DNA of 64,000 bases from Solanum dulcamara (taxonomy: Eukaryota; Streptophyta; Magnoliopsida; Solanales; Solanaceae), in the NCBI RefSeq assembly GCF_947179165.1, contig NC_077238.1, positions 70,539,257-70,603,256 on the forward strand, given 5' to 3'. The translations under genes and the position numbers were made by a program. The notes under the pieces were generated by a model. The model was not told the DNA's origin. It saw nothing but the letters and a program-made list of their open reading frames with translations, and did no database searches. Shown in pieces: positions 12,492 through 24,278 of this stretch (positions within the stretch are counted from its first letter, which is position 1; each line of letters begins with the position of its first letter).

Positions 12492-13930
12492 TATAATGAC
12501 TCGTTAGATAATTTTGAGAATGAGTCCTCCTCCTTTCATAGAATACCCTCTTTGTAAATTTAAGTTCAAAATTTTGGACCTTTCGGTAACTTCAATTAAT
12601 TAGTTGAGGGATAATTTTAGAGAATTAATTTAATTAGTGGGCTAAAGTATTAATTTATTTGATTATATTCATTGATTTGGAGGCCCAACGAAAAAGGAAG
12701 GCTCAAGTCCCAAAGTGATGGCTTGACTAATTAAGGCAAGTGAATTTCTAAACCTCAATTTAAGCTTGTAGATGCTTGTATTTTCGTGTTATGTGTACTG
12801 GGGAGTAATGAGAGTTAGACTGGGTTATTGACTATATGATTGACCTTAAAAATGGAGATGAGGGGTAGAAAATTGTGATCTAATGATATGTATTGGTGGA
12901 ATTGACATGTTGTGATTATGAATTTATTTTGGACATGTGAAATGACTATGTTGATGTGAGATAGGAAAAATTATTGTTGTTGTCATGTTATTATCGTGAA
13001 TTATATGAAAATGAATTAATTGCATTAGTTCTGACATATTGTGTTGAGACTAAAAATAATATAAAACAAAAAGGGTCGGGCCACATGCTTCGTGGCAGGT
13101 ATTATGAAATAAAGAGGTAGGTCCACATGCTTAGTGGCAGGATATATTTATTGAGGGGATGGGCCACACACTCTGTGGCAGGTTACATGGACAGAAATGT
13201 CCTCCATGGGTTCCGGACTGTAATTTCAGCAGATGTGTACCGATAGGACATGCATGCATCATCTTATTGCATTGATCACATTTTGTTGATATTTGTGAAT
13301 TCGTGTTTACCCCTTTATTGCTCTATAAATGCTAAACTTGACTTGATATGATTCATTGATAAGACTATTGATGAGTATTCGTGGACTGTATTACTATTAT
13401 TATTGTACAAGTGTAGAGTTGGGCTGGTTATATGCAGGTTGTAGTTAGGATTTTCGGTTGGGAGGACAAGAGTACTTATATCTATTGAGCTTTGCTTAGT
13501 TTTAGTTATCCACTTGCTGAGTACCGTGTTATTTGGTACTCACCCCTTGCTTCTACACTTGTGTAGGTTGTGAGCCCGGACCTGCTTGATCTTCTAGTAT
13601 TCCTATCAATTCCGAGGCTATCATCTCAAGTGTTGAGGTAGTTGTTACATCCATCTAGCGGACACCTCTTACTCTTTTATTATGTTTTAGTCCTATTCTA
13701 GAGACAAAGACATTGTGACTATATTTTCTTTCGTACTTCAGTAATGTATTAGTGGCTTGTACATATGACAATCAATCTTAGGGGAATTTGAGTTTGTTTT
13801 ATGTATTTTTAATTAAGTTAAATTTCAATTTATTTCATTTTCTTCCACATCTACTTTCCGTTGGGTATTAGGCTGACTTGTCTCGGTGGGTTGAGATGAG
13901 TGCCATCACATCCAGATTTGGGTTATGACA
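12492..13930 (+). repeat. 5' LTR of G1
   Basis: 1,439 bp, from 'tataatgactcg' (TG changed to TA) to 'ttatgaca'. It contains a short tandem repeat of about 41 bp at 13072-13191 with three units built on 'gggccacac.ct..gtggcagg'. The 3' LTR has four units, which explains the 41-bp length difference. Confidence 0.88.
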
Positions 13931-13934
13931 AAAA

Positions 13935-13949
13935 TGGTATCAGAGCCCC
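13935..13949 (+). other. Primer binding site of G1
   Basis: 'tggtatcagagcccc' shortly after the 5' LTR, complementary to initiator Met-tRNA, as usual for this gypsy group. Confidence 0.8.
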
Positions 13950-16095
13950 AAGTTCATAGGTCTTACTTGTATATAAGCCGAGTCTAAGTAGAGTCCTGAG
14001 GATCGATACAGAGATGTTTGTACTTATGTTTAAGAGGCTATGAAGACTTTCAAGAAATATCTTCACCTTTTGATTTTCTATCGTGCGTCCTTGATCCAAT
14101 CTCTTTTCTATTACCTCACTCCATTCTCACATATATAATGGTGACTCTTGCCTGATTCTATGTGTGTGTAGTTAAAATGTCATCACATGGTCTAGATCTA
14201 ATTTGGAGGTTGAAGTAATAGACTTATGGAAAGGATGTATGGTGAGACTTGTAATGCACAATGATTTTAAAAGAGTGAGTAAGGTTATGGTTCAATAATG
14301 TACTTTGAGGATATGGTATAGGAAGAGGAACAATGGTTTGAAGGATTATATGAACGTCTTATATTTTTGGATAGTGGTTAAGCATCGAGAATGATGCTTG
14401 TTTAGCCTACCCGATGTTTGAAGTGGTTCTACAATTGAGAATGGTATATTTAGGAAACTGACTATGTTGTGAGCACTGTGCCCTCGTAGACTACAGACTG
14501 TGAAGTTCATCGTGAAAGAATGAGTTATATAGTGTATGATGAGGATGGTTTTGCGCTAATCGAGATCAGAATTTCTATAGCGGTTTGATAGGGTTGATGT
14601 ATATCAGGAAGGGTTATTATAAGTCTACTACCGCGATACTTTTAATTATTTGGTTAGGATTATGGGTTGGGTTGCTTCTGCTATTGACCTTACCTACGGA
14701 AGGGTGGTATCGATTTTGACTGGAGACTAAAATATGTTGGTAATGCATGACACTTACGTAACGGATAGGAAGGTGTAGACTATCTAGGTACGATCTTTAT
14801 GGTGGGTATGATGTATTCTAGTGGTGCATCTATCAAACTTTCACAATGTGGTACTAGTGGTATACAAAAACAAATACATCAATTATCAAGTGTGATTACT
14901 AACTACTTAGGAGTTATCAGTTGTATCATCTTCTTATATAATGAGATTTGATGTTGCATTCACATTTGAAAAACCAACTAGTTTGTTACTACGGATGCTT
15001 GGGGTAAGCATTGTTTATAAGAAAGATCTTAGTGGTGGATTTTGGTATGATTAATGCGTTTAGGTTGTGAAGTGTATTCCGAGAATTCTATGTGAGGACT
15101 TGTAATTTAACCATAAACTCCAAGGGAGTTGATCGATATTAGGACACAACCATATGTTAAAAAATTTTGGTTAAATAGATTTGATATGATAATAATGACT
15201 TGCAGGTATCTAAATTGCAATTTTCTACTATTTGGTGAGTGGCGTGGTTGTATGGAAAGTCATAGAATGTGTTGAGACACCACTTGGATAGAATTGAAAA
15301 AAATTTAGATTCATAAATGAAAATAATTAGTGGAATGTAGTTTAGCCTTCAAAACAAGGTGACAATAATGATATTTACTCTGATTATAAGGGATGAATGT
15401 ATCTTCAGAGAGAGTGGAGAATTAAATTTAGTGAAATGTGGTTCTGTTTATTTTGCTCTTTTTATGGTGGCAGTGTTATGTGTTATTCATATGAGTTAAC
15501 AATTATTCGATAAGATTTGATAAATAACTCTATAGGAGTTTGACTCGAGTGTGATAATAAGTTCTTTTGTTTTTTCGAGTTTGGTAACTGATATAATTAA
15601 ATTTTAACGAAAGATACGATAAGATCAATGGAGAGGTGATCAATGATAGATAAGATACGTGAATTCATAAAGGTCTTCAATGTATGAGCTAATGTTGATA
15701 GATAATGGGATTGGGTTACATGGATGGAATTCAAAATTCAAGTTGTTCATTTTAAGTCTATATTATGGCGGTAGGTTTCATCAAAGTATAGATCGGCAAG
15801 ATGAATATTGATCGAACACATGGGGTATTGAGCAGTTGAAAGAACTTGTACAGGGTTTGGATCGTAGAGTTTATCGTTTTTGATCATTAAAAGGCTTAAA
15901 GGGCTTCACTTAAGGTTTTGATTCAAAAGATGAGGTAAAATGTCATGAGTTGTTGGTCAAAGAATACGGTTGGTAAACGAGTTAGCAAAAGGAACAAGAG
16001 TCTGGTATATTGAATAGCTTAAGGTATTTGGAATTTGTGTCATGAGAAGCATCTAATAAATGATAAGAAATAAGACACCATGTGTAGATCCTTAG
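13950..16095 (+). other. G1 internal 5' region without recognisable gag or protease
   Basis: About 2.1 kb between the PBS and the first recognisable reverse transcriptase. There is no ORF of note, no zinc knuckle and no D-[ST]-G-A protease motif on either strand that I can see. It is AT-rich with many 'ttgaggt/ttggtat' stretches, like leader sequence of gypsy elements, and the coding sequence starts abruptly in mid-RT near 16105. Either gag to mid-RT was deleted and replaced, or it decayed beyond recognition. Confidence 0.5.
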
Positions 16096-16787
16096 TTCAA
16101 AGTGGAAGATTCTATGAATTTTTACCCGTACTTGGATTCTTTTGTGAAAGTATTCATTAATGACATCTTGGTGTATTCCAAGACTGAGGAAGATCATGTC
16201 TACCATTTGAGGTTGGTACTTCAGAAGTTGAGGGAAGAAAAGTTGTATGCAAAGTTCTCCAAGTGTGAATATTGGCTTGATTCTGTGACATTTTTAGGAC
16301 ACATGGTGTCCAAAAAGGGGATTAGAGTGGTTCCAGCTAAGATTGAGGCAGTTTGAGATTGGACAAGTCCTACTTCTCCTACTAAGATTCTAGTTTTATG
16401 GGGTTAACCGGTTATTACAGATAGTTCGTGCAGGGCTTCTCCACTATTATGGCTCCATTGACTAGATTAACTCAGAAGGTCATGGATTTTCATTGGTCCG
16501 ATGAGTGTGAGGCGAGCTTCCAAAATCTCAAGAATTTATTGACTTCAACTCCTGTTTTGACGCTACCTGAGGAGGTGTGGGCTTTACTGTATATTATGAT
16601 GCTTCCAGTGTTGGTTTAGGCGGTGTGTTGATGTAAAAGGGGAAAGTGATTTCCTATGCTTCGAGATAGTTGAATGCCCATGAGAAAAACTATCCTACTC
16701 ATGATTTGGAGTTAGCGACCATGGTTTTTGTGCTTAAGTTGTGGTATTATTACCTATATGGTGTGCATTACGAGGTCTTCACCGATC
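16096..16787 (+). pseudogene. G1 pol, first part: C-terminal reverse transcriptase and RNase H
   Basis: The reading starts inside RT at '[10 protein letters not shown]', just before the catalytic box, which reads F-I-N-D-I where the family has F-I-D-D-I, so one catalytic aspartate is asparagine (codon AAT, one transition). It continues through '[19 protein letters not shown]' to a TGA at 16354-16356, then a frame with 'APLTRLTQKVMDFHWSDEC' (16440-16510) and RNase H with '[13 protein letters not shown]' near 16693-16731. It breaks at 'VFTDHK' where G2 has inserted, and resumes at 26723. Multiple frameshifts; non-functional. Confidence 0.85.
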
Positions 16788-16792
16788 ATAAA

Positions 16793-19222
16793 TGTAACAA
16801 CCCTCAAAATGTTTCCCTAAGATTCTGACCTTCCTTGTACACGTGTGGGGTCTAACTCAATTATTGTGAAGTATATGCTTGAGTTAAGATGAGTCCCTGA
16901 GTAATTGAAGAGTTTTGGAGGTGATGTGGGGTCACAAAGGACCCCTAGGACCAAGCTAAGTCCAAAAGGTTCGTCGTGGCTAAAGTTTTTGTATGAGTTT
17001 GTTTAAGGGGTCGGCTTCTAACGACCCTATCTTTTGAAATACGATAATTTGGGTGGCCCACAACCTATTAAATTAAAGGTCATCGAGTCTTCTTTCCAAC
17101 GCCACCAAGAATGTAATTTTTGGAGTTCGGAGTCAAAAGATATGACGATTCTAAGACGAACTAGCACAGTAGGAATTTCAGGCCTGGGTGCAACTGCTGG
17201 GAATCTGGGCTTGGCGCCGCGGTGGTGCGATGCGCTAGGAACAAGCCTCAGTAGTTTGGCCCCTGGCACGACGTGCCACTACGAGGTGTGCAGGGTTTTC
17301 AAGCCAATTTCCAGAATCCAGAAAATATGGCCTTGGCTGTGTAAGGGCGCAATGCACCACAATCACGCTAAGAATGTGCCTCAGTAGTTGTCTTTGGCGC
17401 GGTGCGCCACAAACTGATGTGCAGGGTTTTAGGCACAATCGACCTGGCGCTGTAAGGGCGCGATGCGCCACTATCACGCTAGGAGCGTTTTAGCCTATTT
17501 TTTAGAACTTTTGAGGTGGGGCAATTTGGGAAATTGTCCCAAATTATATATGTATCATCCTTGAGCATTTGGGAATATAATTTTCAGCCTCCCTCTCTCT
17601 CTCGAAAAGCCTTAGAAAATTTCCCTCTCCTCTCTTCTTCTCCAAATCCTCTTCCAACAAAATTTGCCTCCAAGAGCTTCAAGATTCGAGCTTTCCATTG
17701 AAGACCCAAAAAGAAGGTTTTCTTCAAGTCTTCACTAAGGTATGTAAGGCTATCTAAAACATGGGTTGAGTCCACCCATGTGCCCTATGCCTTCTTTGAG
17801 AATAAACGTCCATAGGAATGGAGTTTCTTGCTAGGGTTATGTTCAAATGAGTCTTGTCATCTATTAAATTGATTCTTGCTATGTTGATGAGGTTGAGTCG
17901 AGAAACTTCTAAAAAGACCCTTTATGTGAGTATGAGTTGATAAAGATGAGTTGTTAAATATGCTTTATTGATCTTCTTAACTATGTAGATTATGATAGAG
18001 GATGTTATTTTTCTTTAAAATGTTGCTTATTTTGAAGTGTCGATTTAAAGCCTTGAAGTTGTGATGAGTCTCAAAGATTAATCAAATGGATGGAGGAAAT
18101 GATTGGTTATGTCTATATGTTGCTATAAATGTGCATTTAAATTACTTTTGAAAGATATAATTAAGATTGATCGGATAGTATGATTGAGAGAGATTTGATT
18201 GTGATAGAGTTGATGAGTTGACAAGGTTGTAATGAGACTTGTCGATATGATTTGATTGAGTTAATTGGATGGAGTTTTATAAGCATTGAGTCTTGGGAGG
18301 AGTATCGAGAACCGAATTGGGTAAGAGTATAGTCCATACTCGATCCCAATAACTACGTTGCCAAACGTAAGAGGGGATTGAACCGTTAAAGTCGGATGCT
18401 TCCCCAAGTTTATTGTCCTGACATTATAGGACTTGGTTGGATTGGATCCATGATTGGTTGATTCGTTCATATCCTGGCAAAGTATGAACGGACGCGGCAA
18501 TAATGTCGGTTTGTTATACTTTCACTGGCTCATAAGTGATGGTTGTCAGATAAGAGAAACTCCCAAATAGGTCTTGATAGTACTCTGAGTCGTATTGAGT
18601 TGATTTGTATATGATTTAGTCTCGTCTAAACTATATTCTTGCTTAGACTTAGGATACTTTATTGAGTTATTATTTCTCTTAAGTTGAGATTCTGAGTTGA
18701 TTTGATTCTTCCTTGATGTTCGTTTCATTCGGCCATTTTACATACTCGTACATTCCATTTACTGACGTCATTTGGCCTGCATCATTTCATGATGCAGAGA
18801 TAGGTACTAGAGACATCAACTGACGCACCATTGAAGATCCACACACTTCGAGCTAGTTGGTGAGTCCTCCTAGTTTTCGGAGGATGTTGAGTTTTCTGTA
18901 TAGTTTTGTGTTGTTCCTGTATTTTGATCGTGGGTAGCCATGGGCTTGTCATTGGTACCTCCTAGATTGTTGATAGAGGCTTCATAGACCAGAGCGTAGA
19001 AATGTTGGATTGTTTTTTTGAGTAGATCCTCTATAACTGTTTTGTTGGTTTGATAGTTATTTGGCCTTTGGCACTGAATTATGACTAGTACCTTATTGAT
19101 TGAGTCTTCTAATGAGAGAATGTGTTTGTATAAATGTGTGACTGGACTAGGTGGTTCGCTTTGAAGCCAGAAATGACTTTCGAGTGCCCTCCATGCCTAG
19201 GGTACCCTCCCGGGGCATGACA
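16793..19222 (+). repeat. 5' LTR of G2
   Basis: About 2.43 kb, from TGTAACAACC to GGGCATGACA. The first 700 bp hold a GC-rich, CpG-dense block (about 17200-17490) of repeated 'ggcgc...gcgccac' modules, unusual in this AT-rich window. A TATA-like 'aattatatatg' (17542-17552) and a CT-rich leader (17587-17650) follow, suggesting the transcript start. Confidence 0.9.
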
Positions 19223-19226
19223 AATA

Positions 19227-19240
19227 TGGTATCAGAGCAC
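19227..19240 (+). other. Primer binding site of G2
   Basis: 'tggtatcagagcac' four bases after the 5' LTR, complementary to initiator Met-tRNA. Confidence 0.8.
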
Positions 19241-19438
19241 AGAGTTCAAGTGTCCTAAGGAGTCTATGAAGCCATGTCTAGTAGAATCTTGCTTATGGGT
19301 GTGTTGTGTACCACACTTATAAGCAGGAGGCTATAAGACATTAGGAATTGTTTCAGTTCTTTCATACTCTGAAATCATGCGATAGAGTTAAACTCTATAA
19401 AACTCCTTTCTAATTCGTGCGTTTATACATTATAGATA

Positions 19439-20720
19439 ATGCCTCCTAAACGTACGGCTAGCCAGAGGAATGTTGATAACACAGAGATGCCCCAGTCAGA
19501 GGTACGCCCAACGAGGTCTAGATGCCGACCCGCAAGATATGCGAAGGCACCCCAAGTGCTTGCTACTCCGCCTGCACCCACTTCAGAGGCAAAATTTTGA
19601 GGGGCAATTGCTATGCTCACTCAATTAGTGGCTGCTCGAAATGGTAACCAGAGTTCGCCGACTCTTAGCTCTAGTTCCCAAGAACCGTTTGCTGCCACTA
19701 GAATTAGAGACTTTCTGAGAATGAATCCGCCGGCATTCACTGGTTCTAAGGTTGATGAAGATCCCTAAAATTTTATTGATAAGATATGGAAAATTCTGAG
19801 AGATATGCATGCTACGGAAATTAAGGGGGTTGAGTTGGTATCTTATCAACTCAAGGATGTGGCAAACATTTGGAATAACTAATGGGAACAAGGTAGAGGT
19901 GAGGATGCTGAACCTGCTATATGGGATGAATTTGAGGGAGCCTTTCTTGACCACTTCTTTCCCCGAGAATTGAGGGAAGTGAAAGTGGAGGAGTTTGTGA
20001 ATCTAAAACAAGAAGGCATGACTGTTAAAGAGTATGGCCTGAAGTTCATCCAGCTATTCAGGTATGCTCCAGAGATGATCCCGGATGTGAGGTCAAAAAT
20101 AAGGAAGTTTGTCTCCAGTTTGGGAAGACATGTGAAGAAGGAGTGCAAAACGGCATTGTTAATCTCCGATATGGATATTTCAAGGTTAATGGTGTACGCC
20201 CAACAGGTGGAAGATGAGAAGAGAAAATATAGAGAGGAGCATCTGAGAAATAAGGCAAGATCAGCGGGCCATGAAAATGAATAGAGGCAAAACAAAGACA
20301 ACAGGTCCTTTTTCCATAAGAGGCCTTCCAACTATGCCTCATCCACCGCCAGTGAACCTATGCCGTAGAATAGGTATGATCGACAAGGATAGAGTCGCCA
20401 GAATTTCAAACCCTAGGGTTCTCAATCCCAAGCTAGCATGGTTCAAGGATCGCAAAGGAAGCCACCATATGTTAAGTGTGGTAAGCTCCACTTGGGAGAG
20501 TTCAGAGAGGGAAGGGTTGGTTGTTATAAATGCGGCCAAATAGACTATTTCTAGAAGGAATGTCCAGCATGGGAGAAAAGAGCCTACTATTCTACCACCG
20601 CACCACCAGCTAGAGGTAATCAGAGGGGCACCACTTCAAGTACGAGTGGAGGTACAAACCGTCTATACGCCATGGGTAGTCACCAAGATCAAGAGGACTC
20701 TCCAAACATCGTGATGGGTA
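19439..20720 (+). pseudogene. G2 gag, decayed
   Basis: The ATG at 19439 opens 'MPPKRTASQRN', a typical gypsy Gag start. TGA or TAA codons at about 19598 and 19767 and TAA at 19880 interrupt it. A longer open piece covers the retrotransposon Gag core (19970-20284), including 'WDEFEGAFLDHFFP' just before it. The zinc knuckle at 20522-20563 reads C-Y-K-C-G-Q-I-D-Y-F-stop-K-E-C: the glycine and histidine of the CCHC motif are replaced and there is a stop within it. It cannot encode a working nucleocapsid. Confidence 0.85.
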
Positions 20721-20739
20721 TGATTTGAGTCCTTTCTCT

Positions 20740-23700
20740 TGACTCTTATATTCTGATGGATCCGGGTGCCACACTATCTTTTGTGACTCCTTACGTGGCT
20801 AGTCAATTCAATAAAATTTCTGAATGTCTTCTTGAGCCTTTCAGTATAGCTACTCCTATCGGTGATTTTGTCTTAGCTGAGAGAGCCTATAGAGATTGCA
20901 CTGTGTCAATTCATCCCAGGGATACCTTGGCTGACTTGGTTGAGTTGGACATGGTTGATTTCGATGTGATCCTTGGTATGGAATGGCTTTATGTCTGTTA
21001 TGCCTCTATTGATTGTAGGACTCAGATTGTCATGTTCAAATTCCCGAATGAGGCTATCATAGAGTGGAAGGGTAGTCCTGTTATGCCTAAGGGTAAGTTT
21101 ATTTCATATCTTAGGGCCAGGAAGGTAATCTCAAAAGGGTGCATTTATCACCTTGTCCGAGTGAAAGATGACAATATTGAGTCTCCATCCCTTGAGTCGG
21201 TTCCAATTGTCAACAAGTTTCTGGATATCTTTCCTGAATATCTGCCTGGAGTCTCTCCTGATAGAGAGATTGACTTTGGGATTGATGTTCTTCCTGATAC
21301 CTAGCCTATATCAATCCCTACCTATAGAATGGCTCCAGCTGAGTTGAAGGAGTTGAAGGACTTGTTAGATAAGGGATTCATTAGGCCGAGTGTCTCACCA
21401 TGGGGTGCTCCGGTCCTATTTGTGCGAAAAAAAGATGGGTCCCTTAGAATGTGTATTGACTATAGGTAGCTGAACAAGATCACCATAAAGAACAAATACC
21501 CTCTCCCCAGAATAGACGATTTATTTGATCAACTTCAGGGTGCCACCTGTTTCTCAAAGATAGACCTAAGATCGGGCTACCTTTAGTTAAAGGTAAGGGA
21601 GTGTGATGTCCTAAAGACAGCTTTTTGGACCCGCTATGGCTACTTTGAGTTCTTGGTGATATCCTTCAGGTTGACTAATGCCCCCGCAACTTTTATAGAT
21701 CTCATGAACCAAGTATTTAAACCGTACCTTAATATGTTTGTGATTGTATTCATAGATGATATCTTGGTTTACTCCAAAAATGAGGAGGAGCACGCCCATC
21801 ATCTTAGAGTTATCTTGCAAACTTTGAAGGACCAGGTATTGTATGCAAAGTTCTCCAAGTGTGATTTTTGGCTTGCATTAGTGGCTTTCCTAGGACACAT
21901 TATATTTGGAGATGGTATTCAGGTTGATGCTCAAAATATTGAGGCAGTAAAGAATTGGCCCATACCCATATCCCCGACAGAGATAAGAAACTTCTTGTGT
22001 TTAGCCAGCTATTATCGAAGGTTTGTAGGGGATTCTCATCCATATCATCACCATTGACTAAGATGACCCAAAAAAGGCTAAGTTCCAATAGTACGATGCT
22101 TGTGAGGAGAGTTTCCAGAAATTGAAGACCAAGCTAACCACTGCTCCTGTCCTGACTTTATCGGATGGAACAGAGGGCTTTGTGATCTATTGTGATGCAT
22201 CTAGAATTGGGTTGGGCTGTGTGTTGATGTAGAGGGGGAAGTAAATAGCCTATGCTTCATGACAACTTAAGGTTCATAAGAGGAACTACCCAACTCATGA
22301 CCTTGAGCTGGCAGCTGTGGTGTTTGCACTTAAAATTTGGCGCCACTACTTGTATAGAGTGCATGTTGATGTGTTCACTGATTACAAGAGCTTACAATAT
22401 GTCTTTAGCCAGAGGGAACTCAACCTGAGGCAAAGGAGATGGCTTGAACTACTCAAAGATTATGATATGAGCATCCTCTACCATCCAGATAGAGCTAATG
22501 TTGTTGCTGATGCTCTTAGTAGGTTGTCTATGAGTAGCACTACCCATGTAGAGGAAGGAAGGAGGGAATTGGCAAAGGAGGTACATAGATTAGCCCGATT
22601 GGGAGTTCATCTGGAAGAGAACAATGAAGGCAGAGTTACTATTCAGGATGGGTCTACATCCTCACTGGTGGCAGAGGTAAAGGAGAAACAAGACCATGAT
22701 CCTATGCTTCTCCAATTGAAGGGGGTTGTTCACAAACAAAAGGTAATGGTTTTTACCAAAGGGGGAGATGGTGTGTTGAGGTACCAAAATAGATTGTGTG
22801 TGCCTGATGTCGATGATATTCGAGAGAGGATTATGGACGAAGTGCACAGTTCTAGATATTCTATTCATCCGGGCTATACAAAAATATACCATGACTTGAG
22901 GGAAATCTATTGGTGGAGTGGGATGAAGAGAGGTATTGCCGAATTCGTTCCAAGTGCCCGAATTACCAACAGGTGAAGTTTGAGCACCAAAGGCCATGTG
23001 GTTTAGCTCAAAATATAGAAATTCTGGAATGGAAGTAGGAAATGATTAACATGGACTTTATTACAGGTCTATCTAGGTCTCAAAAACAACATGATTCAAT
23101 TTGGGTGATTATGGATAGAATGACAAAATCAGCTCACTTCTTGGAAGTTAAGACTACTGACACCGTAGAGGATTATGCAAAATTATATATACAGGAGATC
23201 GTCAGATTGCATGGGGTCCCCTTATCTATCATCTCAGATAGAGGAGCTCAATTCACTTCCCAATTTTGGAAATCCTTTCAGAAGGGATTAGGGTCGAAGG
23301 TGAACTTGAGTACGACCTTTCATCCCTAGACCGATGGCCAAGTAGAGCGCACCATCTAAACATTGGAAGATATGTTGAGGGCATATGTGCTGGACTTCAA
23401 ATGAAATTGGGACGATCACTTACCTCTCATAGAGTTTGCATATAATAATAGCTATCATGGAAGCATCCAAATGTCTCCTTATGAAGCTTTGTATGGGAGG
23501 AGATATAGATCGCCAATTAGATGGTTTGAAGTTGGTGAAGCTGAGTTGATTGGGCCCGATCTTGTTCACCAAGCCATGGAGAAGGTGGGAGTCATTCAAG
23601 ACAGGCTAAAGACAGCCCAAAGCTGCCAAAAATCTTACATCGACGTGAGAAGGAGAGACTTAGAGTTTGAGGTGGATAATTGGGTGTACTTGAAAGTGTC

Positions 23701-24150
23701 ACCCATGAAGGGCGTCATGAGGTTTGGAAGGAAGAGGAAGCTCAGTCCTCGATATATTGGTCCTTACCAGATTTCGAGGTAAGTTGAGAGTGTTGCCTAT
23801 GAGTTGGAGTTACCCTCAGAGCTGGCCTCTATTCATCCGGTATTCCATGTTTCGATGTTGAAGAAGTGCTTAGGCGATCCCTCATTGGTAGTCCTCATTG
23901 ATAGTATTGGAGTTAAGGATAGCTTATCCTATGAAGAGGTTCCGGTCTAAATTCTTGATCGCCAAATCTGCAATTTGAGGAACAAAGAGATCGCCTCAGT
24001 TAAAGTCCTGTAGAGGAATCAATTTGTTGAGGAAGACACGTGGGAAGCGGAGGAATACATGAAATCTAAATATCCCCATCTATTTGTGCCTACTGACGAG
24101 ATTGTTGAAGGTAATGTCCATTTCCTTGACTTAAAAATTGTTTGCGCATT
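20740..24150 (+). pseudogene. G2 pol: protease, RT, RNase H, integrase, decayed
   Basis: Protease starts at 'MDPGATLSFV' (Asp codon 20759-20761), and 'FDVILGMEWL' follows near 20960. RT begins near 21305 after a TAG, passes 'WGAPVLFV' and '[11 protein letters not shown]', and keeps the catalytic F-I-D-D (21749-21760). RNase H has 'YCDASRIGLG' near 22187 followed by TAG codons, then a 219-codon open piece (22317-22976) with '[14 protein letters not shown]' and the start of the integrase zinc region. The integrase core is open at 23042-23329 ('IISDRGAQFTSQFW', catalytic Asp present). The C-terminal part runs 23471-24145 with 'PMKGVMRFGRKRKLSPRYIG' and 'IPEV'-like tail codons. At least ten stops or frameshifts. 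Confidence 0.88.
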
Positions 24151-24265
24151 ATGAGTTTGATTGGTAAATTGTTTGAGAATTTGATTGATTGAATGACTGA
24201 ATTCTGATTGTGATTTGTACCCGAGTCTATTCTTGGTTACTCGTCATTCTAGGATGAATGATCCT

Positions 24266-24278
24266 AAGGGGGAGATAA
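24266..24278 (+). other. Polypurine tract of G2
   Basis: 'aagggggagataa' immediately before the 3' LTR. The same tract, reversed, sits beside the LTRs at 54617-54629 and 62496-62508. Confidence 0.8.

Noticed and set aside
13935..13949. Possible tRNA genes near the 'tggtatcagagc' motifs
   Set aside because: These are primer binding sites only; no cloverleaf or internal A and B boxes around them.
17034..17387. 117-codon ORF in the G2 5' LTR (relative at 24520-24834)
   Set aside because: LTR non-coding sequence with GC-rich modules; frame differs between copies.
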